Shown: positions 34,501 through 42,164 of the stretch, one piece after another
How positions within the stretch are numbered: the first letter of the stretch is position 1
Layout of the letters: each line of letters begins with the position of its first letter
NCBI RefSeq assembly: GCF_963678635.1
Contig: NC_087071.1
Span: forward strand, 24,006,013-24,070,012
DNA from: Symsagittifera roscoffensis
Taxonomy: Eukaryota > Xenacoelomorpha > Acoela > Convolutidae
Direction of reading: 5' to 3'
DNA: 64,000 nt
The notes under the pieces: generated by a model
Told to the model about the DNA's origin: nothing
What the model saw: only the letters and a program-made list of their open reading frames with translations
Database searches by the model: none
Position numbers and translations under genes: made by a program

Positions 34501-36257
34501 CATGAAATTGAGCATGTCAAGTGAAGAGCATTGAGCTTGTCAAGTTATTCAACTTATTTTGTTAAACTAGTTGTTGACTAGAAAAAAGTCTACATTCCAG
34601 TTTGATAACGCTTGCCTATCGCAAGCGTAATAATCATAAACGTTTCATGCAGTTCCAAACGAACAGAAAACTTATGAAAGGTTGATGACAAGTAATTTTT
34701 TCACCAATAGAAAGTGTATGAATAATCTTATTCCATAAACCAAAAAAATGTGATTTTGAATCTGATTTTTCAAAAGTAGAAAACCAAAGGTTTCACCGTC
34801 TTGCAAATTTAATATTTTGAAAACGACCTGAATTGTCTTAGGTCTTAGAATTTTTTTGTCTATCCAGCAGGACTACATTATGCACACAAATAATTAGTTT
34901 TTGCATGCATATTTTTTCTTGAAAAGGTTTGTTAGAGTACCGCATTTGTTTTGCTGTGAAAAAAACATAAAAATTGAGTAATTTCGAAACCACTCAAAAA
35001 AAGGCTGAAATTCGCTTAAAAAATGGGTTGAAACTGTATAAAAAGCGTTTTATGAAAAAGAAAGTTCTTTTTTATTTATGGCGGAAGATACACCAACTTA
35101 AATGCCAAAACTAGAACACAAGTTCTTCGACAATTCGATGACCCCATTTTAGCAAAACTTATGAAATTTGTATGATCAGTTTTTTTCATAGACTTAGTTT
35201 ATGGAATTGTATGAGTGGCATTTTCGGTCTATGGAGGTCAACCCGGGCATCGTTTCTTTTGTTTTAGTTGACTGCAAACTTCTGTGTTTATTGCTAAAAC
35301 ACTTTGGTTTCATGATTTATAAATGCTCTTGAGAAACTCAAAAAAAAAAATCAGGTGTGCCCATAAGCTAAATTCGAAGTCCCCTTCATTTAGTTTTCTA
35401 CTGTTCAAGAATCTTTAAAAAAATAGTTTCCGACCCAATTAACGTTCCATAAAGCGTTTTGGGGAGTACATTGACTTGGTTCTAGGTTTCTAATTGCAAG
35501 CCTTCATATATGATTATTGTAAACGCGACAGAGTTAAGCGTTTTTGATGCCAGCTCAACAGTGTGGTGAATGTTAATTCGATTCAAAATGTTCAGTCGAG
35601 CGCAGCAAGCGCAGCTCCTCTGAGCGACTGAGGACGGAGGCTGGGTTTCGAAGGATGATCATGGCGCTGGTTATGTCCTATGTCATTCTGGGCTCCACCA
35701 ATGTAGTGGGCTCTGCTCTACACTCTGCCGGCGACTACCAATGGGCCACCAACTTAGGTACGAAGTTAAAGCTGCAGATATTACAATAAGCGCTACTTAA
35801 AGCGTATAACCAAACTTTCATTTAATTTCTACATTTAAATTATTCCATCTTTCAATTCGAAGAGAAACAGACTTATAGCAGTATAAGTAAGCCAACACGT
35901 TTAATTAAGCTAGTGCTTTACGAGATTTTCTTGATGCAACCTACAAAAACATCCTAAGCCGGAACAAACAACTTTTTTCGATAAGCAAAACAAAATGAGC
36001 GCCTCAACATCCCGATTTGTGACTACGAATCTGATGATGATGTATTTTTAGGGGATGGGGCTCTAGTGCTGCAGAACTCACTGAACCTGTTCTTCTACAT
36101 CCTGAGTGGGCCAGTATTCAGAGAGGCACTCTATGCTGCATCCACGTGCAAACAGATAGTGAAGAAGAAAGTCAGCTCCTCTAAAAACAAGAACAGTCAG
36201 AGCCAAGGTCACGAGGGAGGAGGCATGGATAAGTCAAGGTCACAGCAGCAAAACTGA
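22376..36257 (+). CDS. Rhodopsin-family (class A) neuropeptide-type GPCR, six exons, 360 aa
   Basis: A plasma-membrane receptor that would couple a peptide-type ligand to G proteins. Exons: 22376-22598, 31309-31524, 31922-32055, 32513-32654, 35596-35757, 36052-36257. They join in phase to 361 codons with the stop. The N-tail has NMT, NFS and NFS glycosylation sites. TM1 is about residues 41-65 with Asn57, TM2 has Asp92, Cys118 starts TM3, and NRY (142-144) replaces DRY. TM4 is about 163-184, Cys191 lies in loop 2, and TM5 has Pro217. TM6 (257-280) lacks CWxP, and NSLNLFFY in TM7 replaces NPxxY. A basic Ser-rich tail ends the protein. The NSxN form resembles FMRFamide-receptor-like and related peptide GPCRs, but the ligand is not predictable. 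Introns are repeat-rich, the first being 8.7 kb. The exon 2 donor is GG, not GT. Confidence 0.88.
22700..23910. other. GPCR intron 1, first part: nothing recognised
   Basis: No coding sequence, RNA gene or clear repeat was seen here. Confidence 0.4.
23974..24279 (-). CDS. Hypothetical 101-aa hydrophilic ORF antisense within GPCR intron 1
   Basis: An intact frame from ATG 24279 to TAA 23974. The product is hydrophilic and basic with a Ser/Glu/Gln-rich middle (for example KRKLAKLTEMQAEKNPNRP and SKQEEGDSETQSESSGTRK). No domain is recognised. The composition is more protein-like than that of the overlapping plus-strand frames. It could be an exon, a retroelement ORF1 piece or chance. No polyadenylation signal is seen close downstream. 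Confidence 0.35.
   Translation of the reverse strand: MVHRSKTETICAEKRKLAKLTEMQAEKNPNRPSLVSRECHSNSKQEEGDSETQSESSGTRKNLRQRKPMDKMGGVMSDSITKENPRGGEKLKNPSQNFQNL
24565..24840 (+). repeat. Degenerate CTCGACC minisatellite
   Basis: Units of about 35-45 bases built on GTTTCGACCGTGCTCGACC recur at least seven times with substitutions. They lie inside the foldback element. Scattered single units continue to about 25500. Confidence 0.7.
25141..25469. mobile_element. MITE with TA target site, nested in the foldback element
   Basis: TA then CCCGGGTTGACC begins it and GGTCAACCCCGG then TA ends it. Inside the tips, AAAATGCTTATCAT faces ATGGTAAGCATTTT. The 329-base length and TA duplication suit a Tc1/mariner-type MITE. 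A remnant of its right end occurs at 35160-35250. Confidence 0.65.
25846..25918 (-). tRNA. tRNA-Glu(CUC)-like pseudogene or SINE head
   Basis: The minus strand has TGGTCAAGTGG (A box) and a loop CTCTCAA flanked by CGC and GCG, which would present anticodon CTC. The B-box region (GATCGAGGCCC) is degraded and no 3' acceptor strand matches GGGGGAG. It is a relic at best. Confidence 0.35.
26058..26290. repeat. Inverted repeat, possible small MITE
   Basis: CTCTTTTCCAGTTCCCCCTT (26068) faces AAGGGGGAAACTGGAAAAGAG (26253) across about 160 bases. The pairing extends outward through TTTTTAAG-type sequence. There is no coding content. Confidence 0.5.
26300..27300. other. GPCR intron 1: no gene recognised
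   Basis: Only short uncharacterised frames (26486-26695 and 27114-27299, +), with no domain or splice support. Confidence 0.35.
27310..27760 (-). pseudogene. LINE ORF1 RNA-binding-domain fragment
   Basis: On the minus strand from about 27720 it reads EQKNEAIISLSNKGDKLEQR, then a poorly conserved stretch, then HQLTKERNNFFAPLIIVQF and FGEKNEENRQ. The order (coiled coil, RRM-like block ending in an IIV-F strand and an E-K-N-E motif) is typical of CR1-group ORF1 proteins. Stops near 27430 and below end it. It is antisense to the GPCR. Confidence 0.5.
28040..28470 (-). repeat. Unknown repeat family R1, copy 3, inverted
   Basis: The reverse complement keeps ACGCGTGAGTGGAGATTTTG, AACTGTTCCAAACTGAGTTG, ATCAGTCGGAGTTTTTAGGG and GAGCAGTCTTCTTG in the same order as the copies at 21110 and 21610. 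Confidence 0.6.
28480..30900. other. GPCR intron 1, last part: simple repeats, one short open stretch
   Basis: 28972-29138 is open in one frame (includes GYFFTTSILPVERVEQIKG) but has no context. A CT/ATCT microsatellite lies at 29203-29234, a G run at about 29925-29932 and a C17 run near 29983-29999. A Lys/Glu-rich minus-strand frame (30589-30786) is probably chance. Confidence 0.4.
30904..31119 (+). CDS. Hypothetical 71-aa ORF with hydrophobic N-terminus in GPCR intron 1
   Basis: It starts at ATG. The first 30 residues include HLLSLIPIIILLLYLLV, which could be a signal peptide or membrane anchor. The rest is short with four cysteines. It lies 190 bases before GPCR exon 2 on the same strand but is not joined to it by usable splice sites. 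No family is recognised and it may be chance. Confidence 0.2.
   Translation: MLSYFRADIFVHLLSLIPIIILLLYLLVSEDLVHTGFCELVLGVHPEGEQMYSKFYSNCSGADTTCINQHL
31309..31524 (+). CDS. GPCR exon 2: TM2, TM3 and the NRY motif
   Basis: It begins after TTTTGTTCTCCAG. It encodes TM2 (NSLALVVDAVFDML), the conserved Cys of TM3 and LICLNRYIS. The join that best fits the receptor family ends at 31524, where the intron would begin GGCTGT. A canonical alternative is a donor at 31529 paired with an acceptor at 31907, which adds four residues net to intracellular loop 2. Confidence 0.82.
31922..32055 (+). CDS. GPCR exon 3: intracellular loop 2, TM4, loop-2 cysteine
   Basis: It follows GTTGATGCAG. It encodes HPIFYHRTWTRKQ, then TM4 (CSWGVVLFTWVSQLPFLFF) and EGEC with the extracellular cysteine. 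The donor GTCCTT after TGT is weak but keeps phase 0 with the next exon. Confidence 0.75.
32513..32654 (+). CDS. GPCR exon 4: TM5
   Basis: It follows GGTGATGCAG and encodes FGKLVPELAL, then TM5 (IYLLYFILPGFFILLFSIL) with its conserved proline. It ends in phase 1 before GTCAGA. The frame is open upstream to 32462, so an earlier acceptor (TATTAG at 32460) is possible. Confidence 0.75.
33390..34070 (+). repeat. Degenerate tandem repeat, about 145-175-bp period
   Basis: A block like TTGAACCCAAAATCTCAG recurs at about 33522, 33666, 33841 and 34012, each preceded by a G/C-richer patch such as CTTCCCACTGCGCG and followed by TTTTTGA-GAAA-type sequence. There are about four diverged copies inside GPCR intron 4. 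Confidence 0.55.
34080..35590. other. GPCR intron 4 remainder; MITE end at 35160-35250
   Basis: No gene. 35200-35250 (TATGGAATTGTATGAG, then GGAGGTCAACCCGGG) matches the right end of the MITE at 25141-25469, without its left half. Confidence 0.5.
35596..35757 (+). CDS. GPCR exon 5: intracellular loop 3 and TM6
   Basis: The acceptor is AAATGTTCAG and the donor is GTACGA. It encodes a basic loop (ERSKRSSSERLRTEAGFRR) and TM6 (MIMALVMSYVILGSTNVVG). Phase 1 on both sides fits exons 4 and 6. Confidence 0.85.
36052..36257 (+). CDS. GPCR exon 6: TM7, cytoplasmic tail and stop
   Basis: It follows TGTATTTTTAG. It encodes LVLQNSLNLFFYILSGPVF of TM7, a possible palmitoylation site (AASTCK), a Lys/Ser-rich tail and TGA at 36255-36257. 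Confidence 0.88.
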
Positions 36258-37485
36258 GATATCATCAATTCGCCAATCTCCTCTCTCTCCTACTCCCGTA
36301 ATCACCAATTCAGTTTCCGGACAAACACAAAAAACACAAAAATTTGGCAGTTTTTTTTCTGCTTAAGTAAGAAAAAATGTTGAATCAAAACGAAAATGAT
36401 TTGAAAATTTTGCAGGTGATGAGTCGGTCACACTTTTTTTTTGAAAAATCATTCGGCTAGGGTTCTAATGTTGAATCTAAAAATCATTAATATATTCATT
36501 CAGCATCCTAATCAAAACACAATTGCACTGTCAAACCGTTTAAACAAAAAAACTTGAATAGTTTTAAGGAACTTCAGTCAATTTCATCACTGAAAATACT
36601 TTTTCATGATTGTTTAGAGGAGAATTTTTTAATGTTTATCTTCAAATTTCTTGTTACGCGAATTCAAGCAACTTTGCAGAGCAATTGAGTGAAAAGCATG
36701 TCTGACCCCTTGAATTGTCCGATTAAAGAGAATGGGAGAAGGTAGTGGATATGGTGCTTAAAAGTTGAAATATCAAACGCGTCCTCACAGTCTTTAGACT
36801 GAAATTCGCCAAATTTATCCTTTTTGTTCGTCCCATAACTCATCCCTGCGCTGGCTCTTGAATACACGCTATATTAAAAAAATCAAAAATGAGTGTCTCA
36901 CAAACTTCAAGCACCATACATTGGATGATTGTTCTATTCAAGATTTTGAATGAGTGCGGTACGCTACTATGAAAAAACATGCTCAGTAAAACCAGAGCAA
37001 ACCAAGTCAACCCTAAGTTTAATTCCTTACCATTTTATTTCATTTCCTGAAGATGTCAAACAAAACTCAAGCAGTGGCATTTGAATTAAATTTACCCTGA
37101 TGTCATTTTCAATCAAATCGAACTCGTTTGAGTTGATGAGAAGATATTTTTCTCTCAAAATCAAGTACCGCAAACAATCGTCGTATGTTGCTCAACGTCC
37201 TATCATACTTAAGACGTATGAATGGTCTCATTCGACCAATGTTTTTTGATAATCTAGAGGGTCAGCAAACGATTTGCACAAGGCGACAATATATACAATT
37301 TTTCTTTAAAATAAAAAAAAACCTAGTCAAATGATTTGCTTATGGTTGAAATTTTTTAGATAAAAAAACCACTATTTTGATTTTTTTTGCGTTAAGCAAA
37401 AAACGGATTCAGGGGGTAAGGTACGCCCTTGCCTCGGGATTCGACTCCCTCACAGGGTTTCAAAAAAAAATTTTTTTCGAGTAAT
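36258..37485. other. GPCR 3' flank: no further gene seen
   Basis: Contains the receptor 3' UTR, whose end is not marked by a clear AATAAA close to the stop, and AT-rich sequence. About 37400-37445 has a B-box-like GGGATTCGACTCCC without a convincing tRNA fold. Confidence 0.4.
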
Positions 37486-37490
37486 AAAAA

Positions 37491-37888
37491 CGTTTTAAAC
37501 GTTTAAAACGTTTTAAACATGTTTTAAACAAAAAAAGTGAATTTATAAGCAGTCTGTGCACCATACTTTTCCAAATTAAGTGCTCTTTCCTTTTTCTTCT
37601 CAGTGGGATTGTCTCCGAAAAAGTCGGATACAAAAAAACGCAGCAAATCAAGACTCCAGAATAAAAGATTTTTAACGTTTCTCGACACTTTTGAGCCATT
37701 CGCGTCGTTCGATACCTCGTTCACAAAATCCATCGAGGAGGTTTTTCCAGAATACAGTTCAGTTATTCCAAGCACACAAGAAAGTCTGTCAATCAAGGGA
37801 AGTTGTTTTAAACACTAAATTATTCAGTGTTTTAAACACTGTTTTAAACGTGTTTTAAACATGTTTTAAACAAGACATGTTTTAAACA
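37491..37888. repeat. Two clusters of the GTTTTAAAC palindrome bracketing a 270-bp open segment
   Basis: 37491-37530 has four and 37804-37888 has six copies of GTTTTAAAC or GTTTAAAAC spaced 8-20 bases apart. Between them both strands are open for about 90 codons (minus 37796-37524, plus 37603-37818). The minus product contains VSRNVKNLLFWSLDLLRFFV. No family is recognised. Confidence 0.55.
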
Positions 37889-38265
37889 TTGCAACCCTGC
37901 CCCCTCACCAACCAAAGGGTTCAACACTTGGTGCTATTTTACAGAGGCGAAGCTGAGCTTTGCGCCACTTGCGATACAAAAGAAATAGAAATAACAAAAG
38001 ATAATGTGTCTGAAACTGGAATGAATTCTGATAGAGAAATCGCAAGCTTGAAAAAGCAAGAAAATGTTACTGCATTAAAAAACCAATTAACTGCAGAATG
38101 AGAAGGATTCGGGCTACACAAACTCCAACGATGAAACTTAGCTTTAATTTTTCCTCGTGAAAAATCTTGCGAGAGTAATTAAAATTACGAAAAGGCCATG
38201 TCCGTTGATTGCTAAAAACTGAGATCAAATTGAAAAACTTTTTTTAAAAAAATTACGAAATACAA
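37889..38265. other. No gene established; short charged frame
   Basis: 37889-38101 (+) encodes ELCATCDTKEIEITKDN and a Lys/Glu-rich tail, which could be a fragment of a LINE ORF1 coiled coil. There is not enough sequence to say. Confidence 0.3.
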
Positions 38266-39000
38266 AAACCCAATTACATCAAATTTATCGAACATGAAGT
38301 CGATAGGCAACCTTAAGAGAGCTGGAGAATCACAACAAAAAAAGAAGATCACATGCAAACGGTTAAAAATTTTAAATTGAATTTAAAACTTTCAGCCTGA
38401 AAGAACCAGATTCCTGAATCTCAGCAAAACTTGCCATATACCTTCGAAGACAAAACCAATCAAGACAAAATTGCAAAAAAACACCTGGAAAACTTTCAAA
38501 CACCCGGCAATTACATCAAATTTATCGAAAATGAAGTCGATAGGCAACTTAAGAGAGCTGGAGAATCACAACAAAAAAAGATGATCAGATGCAAATGGTT
38601 AAAAATTTTAAATTGAATTCAAAATTTTCAGCCTGAAAGAACCAGATTCCTGAATCTCAGCAAAACTTGCCATATACTTTCGAAGACAAAACCAATCAAG
38701 ACAAAACTGCAAAAAAAACATTCTGGAAAATTTTCAAACACCCGGCAATTACATCACATTTATCGAAAATGAAGTCGATAGGCAACCTTAAGAGAGCTGG
38801 AGAATCACAACAAAAAAAGATGATCATATGCAAACGGTTAAAAATTTTAAATTGAATTTAAAATTTTCAGCCTGAAAGAACCAGATTCCTGAATCTCAGC
38901 AAAACTTGCCATATTTCTTCGAAGACAAAACCAATCAAGACAAAATTGCAAAAAAAAACATTCTGGAAAACTTTCAATTATTTTTTGATTTTTTGAAGAA
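38266..39000 (+). repeat. 236-bp tandem repeat, about three copies
   Basis: GAAGTCGATAGGCAAC occurs at about 38295, 38531 and 38770, and CCTGAAAGAACCAGATTCCT occurs three times. Copies are over 90% identical. The cleanest unit is open for 62 codons (38431-38616, LPYTFEDKTNQDKIAKKHLE). A one-base insertion in a neighbour breaks that frame, so current coding is doubtful. Confidence 0.8.
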
Positions 39001-39009
39001 TACGCTATG

Positions 39010-41200
39010 TCATCAACTTGAATCATCATTTTCATTTAAAAATGCTCAATCCTAAAAGACACTAAAACTGTCCACGTACTTTTTGAGTTAAAAAGTCAGA
39101 AACCCCGCATTAAAAAAAAACAGTTTTTTTACCACTTTTTTTATTTCAGTTTTTTTCTTTTCTGGCAATTAAAAAAACAGGTAATAAATTTTCGTTCTAG
39201 AGTATAACGAAAAAGTTTAAAAAAACTTGACAAAATACCGAAATGGAACACCCGGCAAGTAAATCGACAAAAATTGGCATGATATGGAAAAAAAAACGAG
39301 AAAAATCAATTTATTACAGATCTTATTCCAGCTTGAAAGGGTAAATAAGATTTTTCAAAATTTTTTTATTTGACTTCGAACGCTACATTGAACAACAAAA
39401 AACATTAGAATAAATACATTAGAAAAATAAGCCGACAGACTCAAAGGCGATTGACCTCTGCCAAAAATCTACCAAAAAATTGAATTCCGAAAAAATAATT
39501 TACCATATTTACGTAAGCGGCATATATTTCGCCATTACATTAACCATTCTATTAAATAGCACTACAGCGGTGCGCTAAACATGTAGGTAGCGGGTATGAA
39601 ATGTTCTAATTACCATTTGATCAATCTGTGCACAAAGTTGTTTACGGGAGAAAAAGTCTACTAAGCGATTGTAAAACTCTTACCTATCGCACTGTTGATG
39701 AGAGCCTTTTTGGCCAAGCATTCCTTTAACCTCTTGCTTTTCTACTAGTCGCTAATGTATATTGAATTTAATGAGCGCAATTTTTGGTTTAAAGTTTTAA
39801 AAGTGATGTCTGTATGGAAGCGGTCTTTTTGATCTATCTGGTCGACATAAAAAAAGTAGTCAAAAGTGGTTATTTTTATATGGTGATTCAGATTTAGAAT
39901 GGTGTATTTTATGGAGTCCTTTATTTTTCGGTCAAACAAAATTACAAAATCAACTGCTTTTATATATTTATTTAAGTCAGCCTCATATACTGCTTAACAA
40001 TGTTTAAGAAAGTATGACCTACAAAAACTTCACAAATAGTTTTGACATGCAAGTTAGTGTTTTTAATTGAAAAATTTTTTTTTATAAAACGACAGTTAAT
40101 TTATTTATCAAACAAATGAGATGTTCATACTTTTTATCAGTTTTCTGAGATGCCTAAAGAACTCACTTTGAGTTATCTTTGTTAGAAATTCAATTGGTAC
40201 TTCCGGCGTAAATTATGATTGGCCAGAAAAAACCAAAAAATGATCTGTCTCGGTTAAACTTCCGGGCCCGATTTTTCAGTTGAAAAAAAAAACGCTCCAA
40301 ATTGAACCTGAAAAACTTACGCATCGTTTATTTCTTCTTTTTTTTTCTGTGCAAAATCAGTCCAATTCAAGAACAACACATTTAAGTTTTCAAGTTTTAT
40401 TCATATTGTCGGTATAATAAAAGGCATAGCAACCATAGTTGGAAAAATCTCAATGAAAGCAAAAAGCCAAAAAACACCTGTATTTTGAAAAAAATTTGAA
40501 TATTAAAATGAGAAAAAAGCTCTTTGATTTTTAAGAACATTTACTGTTAGATTATTTTAGATAAAACTAAATAATTTTGAGAAAATTGGCCCAAATGTAA
40601 TTTTTTTCGCTGCAAAATCTCAAAAGCGAAATCAGTCTTTTAAGAAACGTTCTTTGCGACCTTTACCTTTTTTTTCGATAGTGCAGATTGCCTTCTATAA
40701 ATAAACAAATGAAATTAAATCAAAGTCATACCGCGGAAAGTATAACTTGAGCGCGAACCACCTTAAAACCCTTTCCTGAAAATAAAAATCAAATCATAAC
40801 GGCCTATAAAGGAGTCTTCAGTACGTTCATTGACACTTTATCAAACTTGAGCACCTTAAATGTCTTCAAACATCCAGAATCTATCATTGCTACTTAATTG
40901 CCTGTTACGCCAATGTGAGAAACTTGCTCAATATTTAAATTTTGTTCATTGCTGATAGTTCAAAAACGCCAATCTGCAAAATGACAAAAAACTAACAAGA
41001 AATACATGTTTTTTCACTTCGTTCCTCAAATCCATTTTTAACAACGAAAATAATACATAATTTGGCGTCAATTAATTTTTTAAGAATAAATTACTTTCAT
41101 TTGGAAAAGGAAATCGAGGTGACTGCAATCAAAACTTAAACGCCGAAAAGATAAATTTGAGCTTTTGTTTTGAAAGATAATAAGCAATGAAGGCGAAATA
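39010..41200. other. No gene recognised
   Basis: AT-rich sequence with homopolymer runs. No long frame, RNA gene or clear repeat is seen. Confidence 0.45.
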
Positions 41201-41202
41201 GT

Positions 41203-41275
41203 TGACTAAGGGAATAGAACCCAAGGACCTCCAGATAACGAGTCAATAGTTTCTCCCATTGACCCATCCGCCTTA
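41203..41275 (-). tRNA. tRNA-like relic
   Basis: The minus strand has TGGGTCAATGG (A-box-like) and GGGTTCTATTCCC (B-box-like) about 40 bases apart, with CTCGTTATCTGGAG between. The stems do not pair fully, so it is likely a tRNA-derived repeat. Confidence 0.25.
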
Positions 41276-41339
41276 TGTAGTTAACATCCTTTATTTAAAA
41301 AATTATAAATCGGGATGAATTGCATGACATGTCATCGAC

Positions 41340-41795
41340 GGGTCTAGGACAACAAGCCGACGGGACTTCAAGCCGAAGGGACTTCAGGCCGAAAATTAAA
41401 CTTTACAAGCACCTCAAAACACTATTTTTTCATCTGTAAAATGTTGCTTTTCAAAATCTTAGGCTAGTTCAGTCCATAATAAGCATTATTTATGACAAAG
41501 CACCACTTGTGATGGGCATCCGTTAATAACATCAGCCGGTTTTGAAATGCATAAATTATAAACGTGGGAAATGTCTTCAACCATGTTTTATTTTTCATTT
41601 TTCCGAAACATCATTTAGAGGCTTAAATTTGATGAAAACGCTAATAAGTACCGAATAAAGATCATGAAATTGAGAAATTCTTCAAAAAAATTTTCAAATT
41701 AACCTTATTTCATGACTTAATGAGAAAAATTTCGGCTTGAAGTCCCTAATTTTACGATTCGGCTTGAAGTCCCGTCGGCTTGATGTCCGGCACCC
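41340..41795. mobile_element. 456-bp MITE with 9-bp target duplication, Mutator-like
   Basis: GTCATCGAC occurs directly on both sides (41331-41339 and 41796-41804). The ends are inverted: GGGTCTAGGACAACAAGCCG at left and CGGCTTGATGTCCGGCACCC at right. Inside each end, GGGACTTCAAGCCGAA is repeated two or three times. A 9-base duplication with long inverted ends fits Mutator-like elements. There is no transposase. Confidence 0.82.
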
Positions 41796-41804
41796 GTCAT
41801 CGAC

Positions 41805-42110
41805 ACTAACTTTTTACCTACAAAACATTGCTGCAACTTAAAGAAAACAGAGTGTTACTCTGAGGCAAGAGTGAATTTTGGTTAGTAATTTAGAATATAT
41901 AATAAAACACATTGAAAAGCAGATATAGGGCGGCGACTCAGTTGATAAAATTGATGGGTCATGTATCAAACACGACACATCCTCGTCTTTCTTTTTGTTC
42001 GGATCTGATTAACTTTTCCATTCAATTAGATGAATTAAAAGTTCAATTAGAATGAGGCAATCGAATTTGATCACATGACCCACCAAGATCTAAAGTTGTT
42101 CATTTTCTCT
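41805..42110. other. 3' flank of the myosin light chain gene: nothing recognised
   Basis: It contains the 3' UTR of the minus-strand gene. No other feature is seen. Confidence 0.4.
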
Positions 42111-42118
42111 TCATCAGT

Positions 42119-42164
42119 TTAGTTCTTGGCTTCCTCCATGACCTTCTTGATGAAGTCGATGTAC
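42119..42164 (-). CDS. Essential light chain exon 4 and stop
   Basis: The acceptor is TTTCCATAG. It encodes the last 14 residues (YIDFIKKVMEEAKN) and TAA. Confidence 0.92.
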
